From the NCBI GenBank assembly GCA_963383645.1, contig OY726578.1, positions 20,331,592 through 20,395,591 of the forward strand: a stretch of DNA of 64,000 bases, given 5' to 3'. This DNA comes from Muscardinus avellanarius. Its lineage: Eukaryota > Chordata > Mammalia > Rodentia > Gliridae. This document shows, piece by piece, positions 37,785 to 50,500 of this stretch. The position numbers and the translations under genes are program-made. Numbering within the stretch: position 1 is the stretch's first letter; every line of letters starts with the position of its first letter. Below the pieces are notes generated by a model. It saw only the letters and a program-made list of their open reading frames with translations. It had not been told where the DNA came from and made no database searches.

Positions 37785-37930
37785 TGGACCAATGAGTGTC
37801 CAGGGTCCTGCTAGAGTCCCGCCTCCTGAGGAACCTTGTTGCTTAGCAACCCTCCTGGGAAGGGCGAAGCGTCCGAGCGCCTCATTGGGAGTCTAGCCAC
37901 GGGCCTGGATGTCCCCGAGTCCCAAGGTAA
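37785..37930 (+). promoter_or_regulatory. Promoter-like unique block with X-box and paired CCAAT boxes
   Basis: Repeat-free sequence between SINE blocks. It contains CCAAT at 37789-37793, a palindromic RFX X-box GTTGCTTAGCAAC at 37838-37850, and an inverted CCAAT (ATTGG) at 37884-37888. An ATG at 37909 follows, with frame MSPSPK running into donor GTAAAG at 37927. No gene is recognised. It could be a cilia or testis gene promoter, or a distal 5' exon of TFIP11. Confidence 0.4.
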
Positions 37931-38195
37931 AGGTTTTTCTGAGAAGCGATGAGAAATCACAGTGAATTGTGAGACCCTGAGTCTAAAGGTTTGGTGGCTT
38001 TCCGTTAGGGCTCAGAACTGGAGGGACTCTTAAGTCGTCTGTGGTCACGGGCTCAGCCTTTGGGGAGTGGTGGGTCAGTCCACTGAGAGCTGGATGGACG
38101 ACCGGCAGGTGGGACCCAGATGGAGGAGGGAGGTGACGGGGTGTGCTCTGTGAGGGTCCTTTTCTTCCCTGGCCCCTTCCTCTCTATCAAGAGTT
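37931..38195. other. Unique sequence downstream of the promoter-like block
   Basis: No further exon could be joined. A possible donor (CGGCAG followed by GTGGGA) lies near 38107. Confidence 0.35.
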
Positions 38196-38955
38196 GAGTC
38201 CTAGCCAGGTGTGGGGGCGCACGCTTGTAATCCCAGTACTTGGGAGGCTGAGACAGGGGGATCGAGGTTCGAGGCCAGCCTCGGCTACTTAGTGAGGTCC
38301 TCCACAACTTAGTGAGACCCTGTTAAAAATAAAGAATAAAAAAAGGGAGTCTGGTGCGGTGGTGCACGCTTGTAATCCCAGCATTAGAGAGGCTGAGACA
38401 GGAGGATTGTGCAGGTTCAAAGCCAGCCTCAGCTACTTAGTGAGGCCCTATTTCAAAATAAAGAATGAGCCGGGTGTGGTGGCGCGCTTGTCATCCCCGC
38501 GCTTGGGAGGCGGAGACAGGAGGATCGCGCAGGTTCGAAGCCAGCCGCGCGCGCTGGCTTAGGAGACCCTGTTTCCAAATAAAAAAGTATAAAAAATAGG
38601 TCTGGGAGTGTAGCCCGGAGGTAGAAGGGCTTCCAGGAACCCCAGTACCACCAAAAAAAAAAAAAAAAAAAAGAGAACCTGTGTTACCAAATAAAAATAT
38701 ATTTAAAAAAATAGGTCTGGGAGTGTAGCCCGGAGGTAGAAGGGCTTCCACGAAAACCAGTACCACAAAAAAAAAAAATAAATAAATAAAAAAGAAAGAA
38801 TGAAAAATAGGGCAGGGGTATAGCTCGGAGGTAGAATGCCCCTGGGTTCCATCCCCAGACCCGCAAAAACAAATAAATAAATAAAATAAAATAAAAATAG
38901 GGCTGGGGGTGTAGCTCAGAGGTAGAATGCCCCTGGGTTCGACCCCAGTACTATA
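38196..38955 (+). mobile_element. Plus-strand SINE cluster
   Basis: B1 halves at 38200 and 38350, young copy at 38466-38655, young right half at about 38690-38765, then dID halves to 38953. Confidence 0.8.
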
Positions 38956-39264
38956 AAAGAAATGAAAAAAAAGAAAAATATTTTTACTCCAAAGCCTTTG
39001 TTTTTTTTTTAAAAAGCCACAAAAAGTTGTGAGTATATAGACATTTTTCTTCAATCATCTGAACTTATATTTCTCATCTGAAGCCCTGTCACCTCAAATA
39101 TTCTGGTGCTTCCAACCTGCAAGCAAAGGCTCTGATGTAATCAACAGACCACCATTCGAGTCAGGAACGTGTGCAACCCTGGCTCGGACGCCTCATTTAC
39201 ATATTTCCTCATTTAATGTGTTTTGCTTTGTAGCATAAAAGTCCATGGCCGTATCACTGGTTGC

Positions 39265-39465
39265 AGGCCGGGCGTGGTGGCGCACGCTTGTCATCCCCGC
39301 GCTTGGGAGGCTGAGACAGGAGGATCGCGCAGGTTCGAAGCCAGCCTCAGCTACTTAGTGAGGCTCTCAGCAACCTAGTGAGACCCTGTTTCCAACTAAA
39401 TATTAAATAGGTCTGGGAGTACAGCCTGGTGTTAGAAAGCCCCTGGGTTCCATCCCCAGCACACA
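39265..39465 (+). mobile_element. Intermediate-subfamily SINE
   Basis: Full dimer from GGCCGGGCGTGGTGGCGCAC to CATCCCCAGCAC. Confidence 0.88.
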
Positions 39466-39837
39466 CACCAAAAGAAAAAGAAAAAGAAAATAATTAAAAA
39501 GAATCACTGTTGCGTTCGGTTGCCATGCCTCTGTCCCCTTGGGCCTGGAACAGTTCTTGGCACATCTTAAGATGGAAGGAAGGCCGCTTGGTCTGTGACT
39601 GTCCTTTTATTTAGGGCTGTCCGGTCCTCCTGATTGGAGTCTTTGGGAGGACTATCACGCGTGTGACGCTGGGGTCCCCTCGGGGCACCCCGTTAAGTAG
39701 CACCTGACTTTGCTCTGTCCCCCACCTGACCACGCATTCTCAGCCCGCTTGCTCAGAGTCAGCCACCCACCCGCAGCAGCCACCGCAGCTCCACCCTGAG
39801 AGCCACACGGTGATGTGCATTTGGTGAGGCAACTCCA

Positions 39838-40020
39838 GCCCGGTGGGGTGGCACATGCCTGTAGTCCCGAACTTAGGAGGCTCAGACGGGGGGATCACAG
39901 GTTCGAGGCCAGCCTTGCTACTTAGTGAGGTCCCCCACAACCTAGTGAGACCTTGTTTCCAAATAAAAAATAAAAAGGGCTGGGGGTGTAGACCAGAGGG
40001 AGAGTGCCCCTGGGAAGCAC
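39838..40020 (+). mobile_element. Diverged plus-strand SINE
   Basis: Dimer from GCCCGGTGGGGTGGCACATG to AGAGTGCCCCTGGG. Confidence 0.8.
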
Positions 40021-40309
40021 AGCCTCTAGCATCGGCCCCTCGTGATCCAAGAAACTGCAGCTCCGCAGGCTTGTGTGAAGCTAGAAACATAAGCAACAGC
40101 AGAGCCAAGCTTCCTTGTGGTGTTGGCTCTGGGCTCTGCACCCACGTCTACAGCGTCAGGCCAGACACAAAACACTGCGTCACCTTGACTCCCGCATCCA
40201 CTCCCCTGGGGATCTGCACTCTGTGAGACTGTCCCCTGGCCTTCTCCTGAGCTAAAACCCCGGGCTCTAGTTTATTTTCCCAGTCTCTCTCTTTCTCTCC
40301 CTCTCTGTG

Positions 40310-40515
40310 TGTGTTACTGGGGGTGGAACCCAGGGACTTTTCTACCTCCGGGCTATACTCCCAGACTTATTTTTATACTTTATTTAGAAACAGGGTCTCA
40401 GTAAGTTGCTGAGAGCCTCACTCAGTAGCTGAGGCTGGCTTCGAACCTGCGTGATCCTCCTGTCTCAGCCTCCCAAGCAACGGGGATTACAAGCGTGCGC
40501 CACTACGCCCAGCTT
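40310..40515 (-). mobile_element. Intermediate minus-strand SINE
   Basis: Full reverse dimer from TTACTGGGGGTGGAACCCAG to CACTACGCCCAGCT. Confidence 0.85.
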
Positions 40516-40618
40516 TTTCTTATACTATGTGTCAGGCACATATTATTCGCGAGTCCCTTAACAGGTTTCACATAGGTTCCTGTTTAATTCATAACAGACT
40601 TAGAAGGGTACTTCCAAG

Positions 40619-40744
<126 letters not shown>

Positions 40745-41240
40745 CTGGGGATTGAATCCAGAGGCATTCTATCTCTGAGCTACACCCCCGGTCCTATTTT
40801 ATTTTTTATTTTGAAACAGGGTCTCACTAAGTTGCGGAGAGCCTCATTAAGTTGCTGAGGCTGGCCTGGAACCTGTGATCCTCCTGTCTCAGCCTCCCAA
40901 GCGCTCTCTTTATAACTGTGCGCCACCACGCCCAGTTCTATTTTATTATTTTATTTTTTTTGCGGGTCCGAGGATGGAACCCAGGGGCATTCGACCTCCA
41001 AGCTGCACCCCCAGCCCTATTTTTTATTCTTTAACAGGGTCGCACTGAGTTGCAGAGGGCCTCGCTAAGTAGCTGAGGCTGTCCGCGAACCGCGATCCTC
41101 CTGTCTCAGCCTCCCGAATGCTGGGATGACGAGCGTGCGCCACCACGCCCGGCTTCTTATTTCTTTTAAATTTTGAAACAGGGCCTCCCGAGGTTGCTGA
41201 GCCTGGTCGCGCACCTGCGTCCTCCTGCCCCCGCCTCCTA
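40745..41240 (-). mobile_element. Minus-strand SINE cluster next to the TFIP11 promoter
   Basis: Dimers at 40745-40935 and 40965-41155, then a decayed B1 half to 41240. The CpG island starts directly after it. Confidence 0.8.
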
Positions 41241-41289
41241 AGCCTGCATCCCCATCTACAGGTCTGAAAGCTCGGCCTGGCAATGGCGC

Positions 41290-41760
41290 CTCCTCCGGCC
41301 GAGGCGGCTCAGCGACTCCCTCAGGCTCGCCCCAGCTGGGCGTCGCGGAGAGAAAGACCCGGCCGGCCCCTCCCAGCCACTCTGGGCCCCGCGACGCGTC
41401 CTTCTTCCTAGCCTTCCGGGCTAGGGCTCCGCCCTCCCTAGCGTTCTACGGTCGCCATGGTAACCAGCGCGCCCCGCCGCTGTTTTGGAAACGTCACTTC
41501 CGGCGCGCCGTCCCGGCACTTCCGGGTTCCGGTCTTGGGAGAGCAGGGCGGCGCGCGGGGCCGCTTCGGGTACCCGGGGTGTCTGGGCGAGGTGAGTGGG
41601 CTCGGGTCGCCGGACGGTGGGGTCGGGGCGAGGGCCCGGGAGGCAGGGCGCGGCCCGGCCGCTGCGGGGTCCGGCCGGGGAGGCGCCGGGGCCGAGTTAG
41701 GAGCGGGCGGAGAGAGATGGAGGCCCTGCTGGGTCGGAGGAGCAACCCAGGCACCACGCT
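41290..41760 (+). promoter_or_regulatory. TFIP11: TFIP11 CpG-island promoter
   Basis: The region is GC- and CpG-rich and free of SINEs. It holds an RFX-type X-box at 41451-41464 (GTCGCCATGGTAAC) and two ETS/ELK-type CACTTCCGG sites at 41495-41503 and 41517-41525, 22 bp apart. No TATA box is seen, as expected of a housekeeping promoter. Binding is inferred from motif match only. Confidence 0.75.
41500..41591 (+). other. TFIP11: TFIP11 noncoding first exon (approximate start)
   Basis: CpG-island sequence ends in a consensus donor, GAG followed by GTGAGT at 41592. The next acceptor in the gene (44320) leaves only 9 nt of 5'UTR before the ATG, so a separate 5' exon is required and this is the best candidate. 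Its start is placed near the ETS sites and is not precise. Confidence 0.6.
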
Positions 41761-41814
41761 TACCCGCGCCCGGCCGCGTTTGGCTGGTCTGATCTTGAGC
41801 ACTTACTGACCCCA

Positions 41815-42392
41815 GCCCTTTTTATTTATTCGGAAACAGCGTCTCGCTAAGTTGCTGTGGTGGGCCGAGAACCTGTGAGACAGGAGGAATAACCTGTGAT
41901 TATTCCTCCTGTCTCAGCCTCCCAAGGACTGAGATCATAGGTGGGAGCCACTGCACCAGGCCGCTTAAAGTTTTTTGTTTTGTTTTGCTTTTTGCGGTAC
42001 TGGAGATGGGGCATTCGACCTCGAAGCTCTACCCCAACCCTATTTTTTAGTCTTTTATTTGTTTATTTTTTGGGTGGTACTGGGTGTGGAACCCAGGGGC
42101 CTTCTACCTCTGGGCTACACTCCCAGACCTATTTTATATTTTATTTGGAAACAGGGACTCTAAAATCAGCGGAGGCTGGCTTCGAACCTGCGCGATCCTC
42201 CTGTTTCAGCCTCCCAGGCGGGAATTAAAAGCGTGCGCCACCCGCCCGGCTAGTCTTTTTATTTTTGAAACAGGGTCTCACAGAGTTGCATAGGGCCTTG
42301 CTAAGTAGCCGAGGTGTCTGCGAACTGTGATCCTCTGGTCTCCGCCTCCCAAATGCTGGGATTATAAGCCTGCGCCACCGCACCTGGTCTAG
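41815..42392 (-). mobile_element. Minus-strand SINE cluster in TFIP11 intron 1
   Basis: B1 half at 41820-41965, dID half at 41990, intermediate copy at 42070-42250 and B1 half to 42390. Confidence 0.8.
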
Positions 42393-42684
42393 GCAGCTTA
42401 ATGTGTTTTTAAAAGTACCTTCATATTGAATTCTCCTTAGATTTTCTGCAGTTGGTGCAGTTGTTAAGCCCAACGCATGAACTCTATGGACAACCAGATC
42501 CTACCACCTAGCTACAAAGAGTAGATTATTCCAGTCCACAGAGTTCTGAATAATAAGGCAGGACCCACAATTACTGCAGCTTTCCAGCTCTTTAGAGATT
42601 CATGTCTCTTGCAGAAAAACTAAGTTACACAGAGTCTGTGAATCTCATGAAGTAGTGTATTTCAGAAAACATTTTTCTGTTTTG

Positions 42685-42885
42685 CGGATCTGGGGGTGGA
42701 ACCCAGGGGCATTCTACCTCCAAGCTCTACCCCCAGCTCTATTTTTTATTCTTTATTTTGAAACAGGGTCTCACTGAGTTGTGGAGGGCCTCACTAAGTA
42801 GCTGAGGCTGTCCGCGAACCGCGATCCTCCTGTCTCAGCCTCCCGAATGCTGGAATTAGAAGCGTGCGCCACCACGTGTGGCTTT
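42685..42885 (-). mobile_element. Minus-strand B1-dID SINE
   Basis: Full reverse dimer from TGCGGATCTGGGGGTGGAAC to CACCACGTGTGGC. Confidence 0.88.
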
Positions 42886-43234
42886 TCAGAAAATATTCTC
42901 CTAAAATTCCCCTGGCACTGCCAAGGAGCCCAAATACAATTCTTTTCCTCAGTAGTTAAAAAAAGAAAAAGTATAAGTTCCAAAAACGATTACCCACTTT
43001 CTGAGGCAATAATATATACAGTTGTATTCTTGTTATCTTTCTGTGTTTTATGGATTTATAAGTGTGTGATGTTTACGATTTGAATAGTTCAAGGAAATTT
43101 TAGAAATCATCTAGACTGCTGGAACAAAATAGTTAATATGTGTAATATATAATGATTTATTGTAGATTTATTTATCCTATTAATTATAATGATTTATTTA
43201 CTCTATTTGTTTATTGGTATTTATTCGTTGGTAC
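42886..43234. other. Unique AT-rich intronic sequence
   Basis: No exon or repeat recognised. Confidence 0.45.
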
Positions 43235-43851
43235 TATATTGATTGATACTGGGATTTGGACCCAAGGGCATTCTACTCCAAGGTGTACCCCAGCCCTTTT
43301 AAAAATAGTTTTTATTATTATTTTTGTGTGTGTGGTACTGGAGATTGAATTCAGAAGCATTCTATCTTTGAGCTACACCCCCCGGCCTGATTTAATTTTA
43401 TTTATTTTGTGTACTACAGGGAATGAACCCAGTGGCATTCTACCTCTGAGCTACATCCCAGTTCATTTTATTATTTTTTTTTAAATTTGGAAACAGTCTC
43501 GCTAAGTTTCTGAGAGCCTCGGCCTCCCTGCTGAGGCTGGCTTTAAATCTGTGATCCTCCTGTCTCAGCCTTCCAGGAACTGGGATTATAGGGATGTGCC
43601 ACCATGCCCAGCCTGATTTTATTTCTTATTTGGACACAGGGTCTGGATAGGTTGCTGAGAATCTCACTACTTGCTGAGGCTATCCTCAAACCTGGATCCT
43701 CCTGTCTCAGCCTCCAAGTACTGGGATTATAGGTATGTACCACCACACTTGGCTTATTTTATTTTATTTTAATTAATTAAATTTTTTTTTTGTGGGTCTG
43801 GGGATGGAACCCAGGGGCTTTTGACCTCCGAGCTATACCCCCTGCCCTATT

Positions 43852-43894
<43 letters not shown>

Positions 43895-44150
43895 TTGAAA
43901 TAGGGTCTAAGTTGCGGAGGGCCTAAGTAGCTGAGGCTCTTCAGGAACCGTGATCCTTTGGTCTCGGCCTCTCCATTGCTGAGATTACAAGTGTGCGCCA
44001 CCATGCCTGGCTATTTTTTGTTTTTGACACCGTCTCAGCAAGTTGCTGGGGGTCTTGCTAGGTTCTCGAGGCGGTCCTCAGACCTTCAGTCGTCCTGTCT
44101 CAGCCTCCCAAGTACTGGCGTTGCAGGGGTGCACCACCACGCCTGGCCTG
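43235..44150 (-). mobile_element. Minus-strand SINE cluster with a TTTA tract
   Basis: dID halves at 43245, 43330 and 43410, B1 halves to 43752, dID at 43795, (TTTA)n 43851-43895, then B1 halves to 44150, 170 bp before TFIP11 coding exon 1. Confidence 0.8.
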
Positions 44151-44320
44151 GACTAGGCTTTGGTCTCATCTGTGTTGGTGCCAAGTACATTCTTAATACC
44201 TGCTTCACTGAGTAGTAACCGGGGCTTGACGACTTGGGGTCTGGAGGCACCCTGGACAGACTCCGGGGAGGGGCCTGCTGCCGCCCCGGGGCTCACCGTG
44301 CCCGCTTGGTCGCCCCGCAG

Positions 44321-44538
44321 TGGCTGGCCATGTCGCTGTCCCACCTGTACCGGGACGGGGAAGGCCGCATCGACGAGGACGATGACGAGCGGGAGAACTT
44401 TGAGATCACCGACTGGGACCTGGAGAATGAGTTCAACCCCAACCGGCAGCGCCACCGGCAGACCAAGGAGGAGGCCACCTACGGCGTGTGGGCCGAGCGC
44501 GACTCCGACGAGGAGCGGCCCAGCTTCGGGGGCAAACG
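44321..44538 (+). CDS. TFIP11: TFIP11 coding exon 1 (residues 1-69, with 9 nt 5'UTR)
   Basis: The acceptor CCCGCAG ends at 44320 and ATG is at 44330. The exon encodes the acidic TIP_N segment ([21 protein letters not shown]). The donor GTACCG at 44539 splits R70 in phase 2. Confidence 0.95.
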
Positions 44539-47500
44539 GTACCGCCTGGCGCGAGGCGTGGGGTGGGGAGACGGGGCGCCCTGCGCCTGCCCTCCTGGCC
44601 CGCGGAGTCGCATCTGCTGTGGCCGAGGAGCTCCAGCTCGCTCTTCCTGCTGATGTCTGTCGCCGGCTGACAGCACTGCGTCCACTGCGCGGCTCCCGTG
44701 TGCCCGCTGTGTGTGTCCGCAGCTCTCAGCTTCCCCGAGGCCAGGCGCTGCTGGAGGGCGACAGTATCCCTCAGCATGTCAGACAGGCAGACGCCCAGCT
44801 GCGAGTTAGAACAGAAGGGACAGTAAAGACGCCCAGGAGAGCGTGGGCCTGCTCAGGAGGCAGGGGAGCGTTTCCTGGAGCAGAGACCCTGGTGCTGACA
44901 TGAAAGGCGTCCAGGGTGGTAGGAAAGACGAGTGTGCAGGGCCCCTGGGAGGGCACGCGAGGGTGCGTGGGGCAGGGCCGGCGTAGTAAGGAGAGTTCCT
45001 GGCGGGCGGTGGAGAGGGTGAGGTAGGGTGAGGTGTGTGTGTTACTAGAGATTGAACCCAGAGACATTCTACCTTGCCTTCTAGTTATATCGTATCCCCT
45101 GCCCTATTTTATATTGATTGATTGAGTGATTGATTGATACTGGAGATTGAACCCAGGGACATTCTACTCCAAGCCTTTTTTATTTTATTTTTTGTTTTGT
45201 GGTGCTGGGGATGGAACCCAGGGGCATTATACCTCCAAGCTACACCCCCAGCCCTGTATTTTTTTTTTTTTCCAGGAACTGGGGTTCCTGGAAACCCTTC
45301 TACCTCCAGGCTACACTCCCAGACCTATTTTATACTTTTTTATTTGGAAACAGGGTCTCTTAAGCCAGCGCGGCTGGCTTTGAACCCGCTTGATCCTCCT
45401 GTCTCCGCCTCCCAAGCGCGTGGATTACAAGTGTGCGCCACCACGCTCGGCTCCAGCCCTGTTTTTCATTCTTCATTTTGAAACAGGGTCTCGTGGAGTT
45501 GCAAAGGGCCTCACTAAGTAGCTGAAGCTGTTCACAAACCTGGATCCTTCTGGCTCAGCCTCCCAAATGCTGGGATGACAAGCGTGTGCCACCACGCTTG
45601 GCTGACTTTTTTTAAGTTTTGGAGCAGGGCCCCCCTAAGTTGCTGAGTCTCTTTCTCTGATAGTAGGCTGTCCTCGAACCTGTGATCCTCCTGTCTCAGC
45701 CTTTTTGGTAGTGGGATTTCAGGCATGTACCACTTACCTGGCCTTCATATCATCTTTTAATGAATTTTACTTGTGATTTTTTTTTATGTTTCCAGATTTC
45801 TACCTGTTGGTTTTTGTACTTACAGTAGTGTGCATAACAAGTGCTTTTTGAGGTAATAGTTTTTAAAACCATGAAAAGAAAATTGAGGTAGCAGCTCAGA
45901 TCCGGAATCAACTGTGCATTGACGTTGATAAATCTTCAGCGACTGATTTGCAAATGTTAAATGGCTTTATAGGAAGCCAGCCCCATGTATTGCGACATAT
46001 AAATAAAAGCGGCGCTCTTTTAAAATAAGGCACGCTCTCAGGACGTCTCGTGAGCAGCTCTCCGCAGGGCCGGCTGCCGCGAGCTCTCCACAGACCGGGC
46101 TGTCTGTGTCTGCAGGGCCCGAGACTACTCTGCGCCGGTCAGCTTCATCAGCGCAGGCCTCAAGAAAGGGGCGGCCGAGGAGGCGGAGTTGGACGATTCT
46201 GATGAGGAAGAGAAACCTGTTAAGCAGGAAGACTTCCCTAAGGACTTTGGACCAAAGAAGTTGAAAACGGTAGAGCCTTGAGCGGGACTGCCATGAGCAG
46301 CTCCTTCAGGGTCCGTGGCCGGGCGGCCCAGCCGTGGGCGGCTCTCTCCTCTCCTGACATGCGTCACTGATGCGTGCTTGGTTTATTTACTTATTGCGGT
46401 ACTGGGGATGGAACCCAGGGGCATGGGACCTCCAAGCTGCACGCCCGCAGCCTTATTTTTTATTCATTATTTGGAAACGGTCTCACTAAGTTCTCGAGGG
46501 CCTCACTAAGTAGCTGAGGCTGGCCACGGACCCGGATCCTCCTGTCTCAGCCTCCCAAGCCCTGGGGGTTCAAGCGTGCGCCCCGTGCCCACGACGTGCT
46601 TGGCTAGGATGACGTTTCCCACGATGCCGTGTTACCACAGGCCGCCGTCTCCCCTGGATCGCCCAGGCTGCCGCGGACGGTCCTGCCCTCTCATCAGTTA
46701 AGCTGCGCTCTTCTCTCCGTAGGGTGGCAATTTCAAGCCCAGCCAGAAAGGTTTCGCAGGAGGAGCCAAGTCTTTCATGGACTTCGGCAGCTGGGAAAGA
46801 CACACCAAAGGCATCGGACAGAAGCTGCTCCAGAAGATGGGCTACGTGCCCGGGAGGGGCCTGGGGAAGAACGCGCAAGGTACGCACGCGCGGCACCGGC
46901 CGACTGCCCCGCGCAGGGCTTTGCTGCTGCGGCTCCCGTGCCGGCTCCGGGCGCTGGGCTCCACAGCCACCTTGCTTTCTGAAAGTCCAGCTTAAATGAA
47001 ATACTTGGTTTATTCATTTACTTGAGAGGAAAAGCACTGGGATTTTTCAAGACAGGTTTTTTTTGTTTTTTGTGTGTGACTAGTGTTTCTAAAAACAAAT
47101 GAGTTGTCACTATGAAAAATCAGTCCATTTCATTTAAAGTTCTAGGATAGCCTGGCAAAACCTTCAGGTGAGTCATAGCTGCCCCTGGGACGGCTGTGGC
47201 CTCCACGTAGAGGCCGTCCCCCTCCCTGCGCCTCCGCCTAGAGGCCGTCCATGTCCCGGGCCTTCGCCCCACTTGTTGGCTTCCGTGAGTGTCCCAAGGC
47301 CTTGAAGCAGTTGAGTCTGCAGCCCCTGCTCACAAGGATTTCGTTTTCTCTGGCAAAATGATTGCCTTCAAGAGCAGCAGTGAAACATTGTGCGTAGCTT
47401 TTTGAGCTGCTACAGATGCTGGCCCGCGTGGCGCGCGTCTTCCCTCGGCAGCCTCCCGGCCTCTTCCCGCAGGGACGGGTCCCCCTGGAGCTGCCTCTCG

Positions 47501-50500
47501 GGAATGGCTGCCCGCCTGATAGAACCGAGTGTTCTCTGTGGTGGAATTTGCAGTCTCTAGGTAGCTGTTAAAGTTGAATCCAGGTTGTGTGGAAAGGACG
47601 TGAACTTGAGTGTGGATAGGCATGGACCTGGGAGGAGCTGAGGGCTAGATCTACGGGAGACATTTTTGGGGAATCATCAGTGAAATGTCCCGTTCGTAAA
47701 TGCTTTTATGAAAAACCTGACGTTTATTTCCAGGCTTAGACGCTGTAGTAAAAGGTTGGGCCTGGGAGGTACAAGCTGCGAAGGGCGTAGACAAGGAGCC
47801 CGTGCACTGCGGCTCTGCTGCAGTCGGGAGCCGGATATTGTCAGAGTTACTGAGTTTTCCAGAGCAGAGGCTTCCGGTGCAGGGAAGTGTAAACGCTAGT
47901 GTGCCTTCGGCATAAAGAGATTATGTTGTGAATGGGTTGTTTTGTTCTCTCCATCCACTGAAATGACTGCAGGTAGGAATGGGAATCTGTGCAGCACGTA
48001 AGAGCCCCAGGCCCGCAGCCTGTTGGCAGCCTGAGCACCGGGAATGAGTCACAGGTGGGCGGGGCGCCCAGGGCGGGGCAGAGGGCCCCTTCCTGAGTAT
48101 GGCCTTTCGGGTAAGGATGAGAAGTGAGTTCAGGGATGGTGTCTCCTCACACCCAGGTGGGCATGGTCTCAAGTCCCTCTTCTTGTCTGTGTCTGGAATT
48201 GGGCAGGTATCATAAACCCAATAGAAGCCAAACAGAGGAAAGGAAAAGGGGCCGTGGGGGCCTATGGCTCGGAGCGGACCACCCAGTCCCTGCAAGACTT
48301 CCCCGTGGTGGACTCTGAAGAGGAAGCGGAGGAGGTGAGCAGGGTGGGCGGGGCCGCGCGCTTCCCAGGTTCCTGTCTGGCCTCATGGTCTCTGCAGCCT
48401 TCAGATGCTCTTTGATCAGCCACTGGATCCGGGGTTCCGTGCTGGAGGCTGGTGGCCCTGCAGAACGGGCGCAGAGCCTGCGGGCTCGGCAGGACAGTGA
48501 GGGCAGTCAGCGCGGTTAGAAATGGCCAGGAGACGCCGGCTGTGTGCCTGTAGTCAGCCAGCCCTGTGGGGGTGCATGCCTGCAATCCCCCTACTTGGGA
48601 GGCTGAGACAGGAGGGGCGCAGCAACGTAGTGAGACCCTCACAGCTCAGCAAGACCCTGTTTTAAAGTAAAATAAATGCTGGGAGTGTGGCGCTGCGTAC
48701 CTGTAATGCCAGTGCTTGGGAGGCTGAGACAGGAGGATCATAGGTTCGAGGTAGAATGTCTCTGGGTTCAATCTCTAGTGCCACACATATAGAAAAAATA
48801 ATAATAAAATAAAAAATAAAAGGAGCTGGATACTCCCAGAGGTAGAATGCCACTGAGTTCTATTCCTAGTTCCAGTTCCAAGAGAAAAAAAAAGCATGTT
48901 AACTTTTTCTTTCTGATTATTTGTGTGTGTGTGCTAGGCACTGAACCGGGGCATTTCACCCATCCACCCATTGTTTTAAATTTTGAAACAGGGTCTTGCT
49001 AGGTTGCTGGGAGTCTGAGTTGCTGAGACTGTCCTTGAACCTGTGGTCCTTCTGTCTCAGCATCCCAAGTTGGGATTACAGGCACCGGCCCATGCGCCAG
49101 CCTCAGAGGCCCTTTAATGAGGACGGGGTTATGATGTGAGGGTCTCAGCCCTGAAGCCAGCGGGGTCAGGCCAGTGGGTGGAGGTGGAGGTGAGCCGAGC
49201 CACAGCAGGGAGTGGGGACGGGCTCAGGCCGGGGCTGCTCTGCTCGCTCCGGCGGTCCCGGCGGGCGGGCGCTGCTGTAGGAGACGGCGCTCGGGGCTGC
49301 CTGGTCCCCTCTTCCCAGAGTAGCTTCAAGTCCACATACTTTTTGAGACAAAAATTACAGGTTTAACCACCTTGAGAAAACGAAGTGACAACCACGAAAG
49401 CAGCTTCTGAGGGCTGGACTGTGTCCGCAGAGGAAGGCACACTCTCTGGCTTCAGACCCCCTGAGAAGCCCCGGGCCGCCAGACCCAGGGCTGCTCTCGC
49501 TGTCAATGGGAATCAGACCCGGGGCCTCAGGCTCGGCGGCGCGTGCTCTGCGGCTCCGCTGCATCCGCGGCCCTTTGGTTTTGAGGCAGGGTCTCGCTGT
49601 GTTGCCATCCTGTTGTGTTTTTTTTTTTTTTTTTTTTTTTTTTTTGGTGGTTCCTGGAAGCCCTTCTACCTCCGGGCTACACTCCCAGACCTATTTTTAC
49701 ATTTTTATTTGGAAACAGGGTCTCCTAAGCCAGTGCGCGCGGCTGGCTTCGAACCTGCGCGATCCTCCTGTCTCTGCCTCCCGAGCGCGGGGATTACAAG
49801 CGTGCGCCACCACGCCCGGCTGCCATCCTGTTTTTGAACTAGCAATCCTCCTGCCTCGGCCTCCTGAGTACTTGGGATCATGGGAATGCGCCACCACACC
49901 CGGCTTCTCCGTCTCTTCTTTTCCCTCCTTTCCTCTCGCCCCTCACTTCTTATTCGTGCGTGCGTGCGTGTGTTACTGGGGACTGAACCCAGAGGCACTC
50001 TATCTCTGAGCTACACTGCCAGCCCCTTTGAGTTTTTGTTTTGAAACAGGGCCTTGCGGGGTTGTGGAGCGTCTTGCTAAGATGCCCAGCCTGGCTTTGA
50101 ACTTGCGATCCTCCTGCCTCAGCCTCCTGAGTGGCTGGGATTATAGGAGTGCGCCATCATGCCTGGGTTGTCTTCGTTTTGTATTAGTGCTGAGGTTTTT
50201 TTGTGTACAAACATCCCTCGTGTTGTATTTCTACCTTTTACGTGAGCATATTTCTAGAGTACCGAGGCCTGCCTGTAGGCAGTGCTCAGTAGACGCTGCC
50301 TTCGTTTGCGTCTCTTCTGTCCGGGCATCGGCCTCGGGCCCCGCAGCAACCGTGAAGATAGTGTCAGGAGTGCCAGCAAGCGTCCTGGCGTCACACAGGG
50401 CTCAGGAGGCAGCGCGGTGGTTGCTGGGGCCTCGAGGCCCCGCCTGCGGTGGGAAGCCGGCTTCCCTGGACGCTGACTGCGCTGTCTGGTTCAGGAGTTC

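Noticed and set aside
41457..41792. 109-codon frame starting in the TFIP11 promoter X-box
   Set aside because: CpG-island frame with no domain. The ATG lies within the promoter motif and upstream of the likely transcription start.
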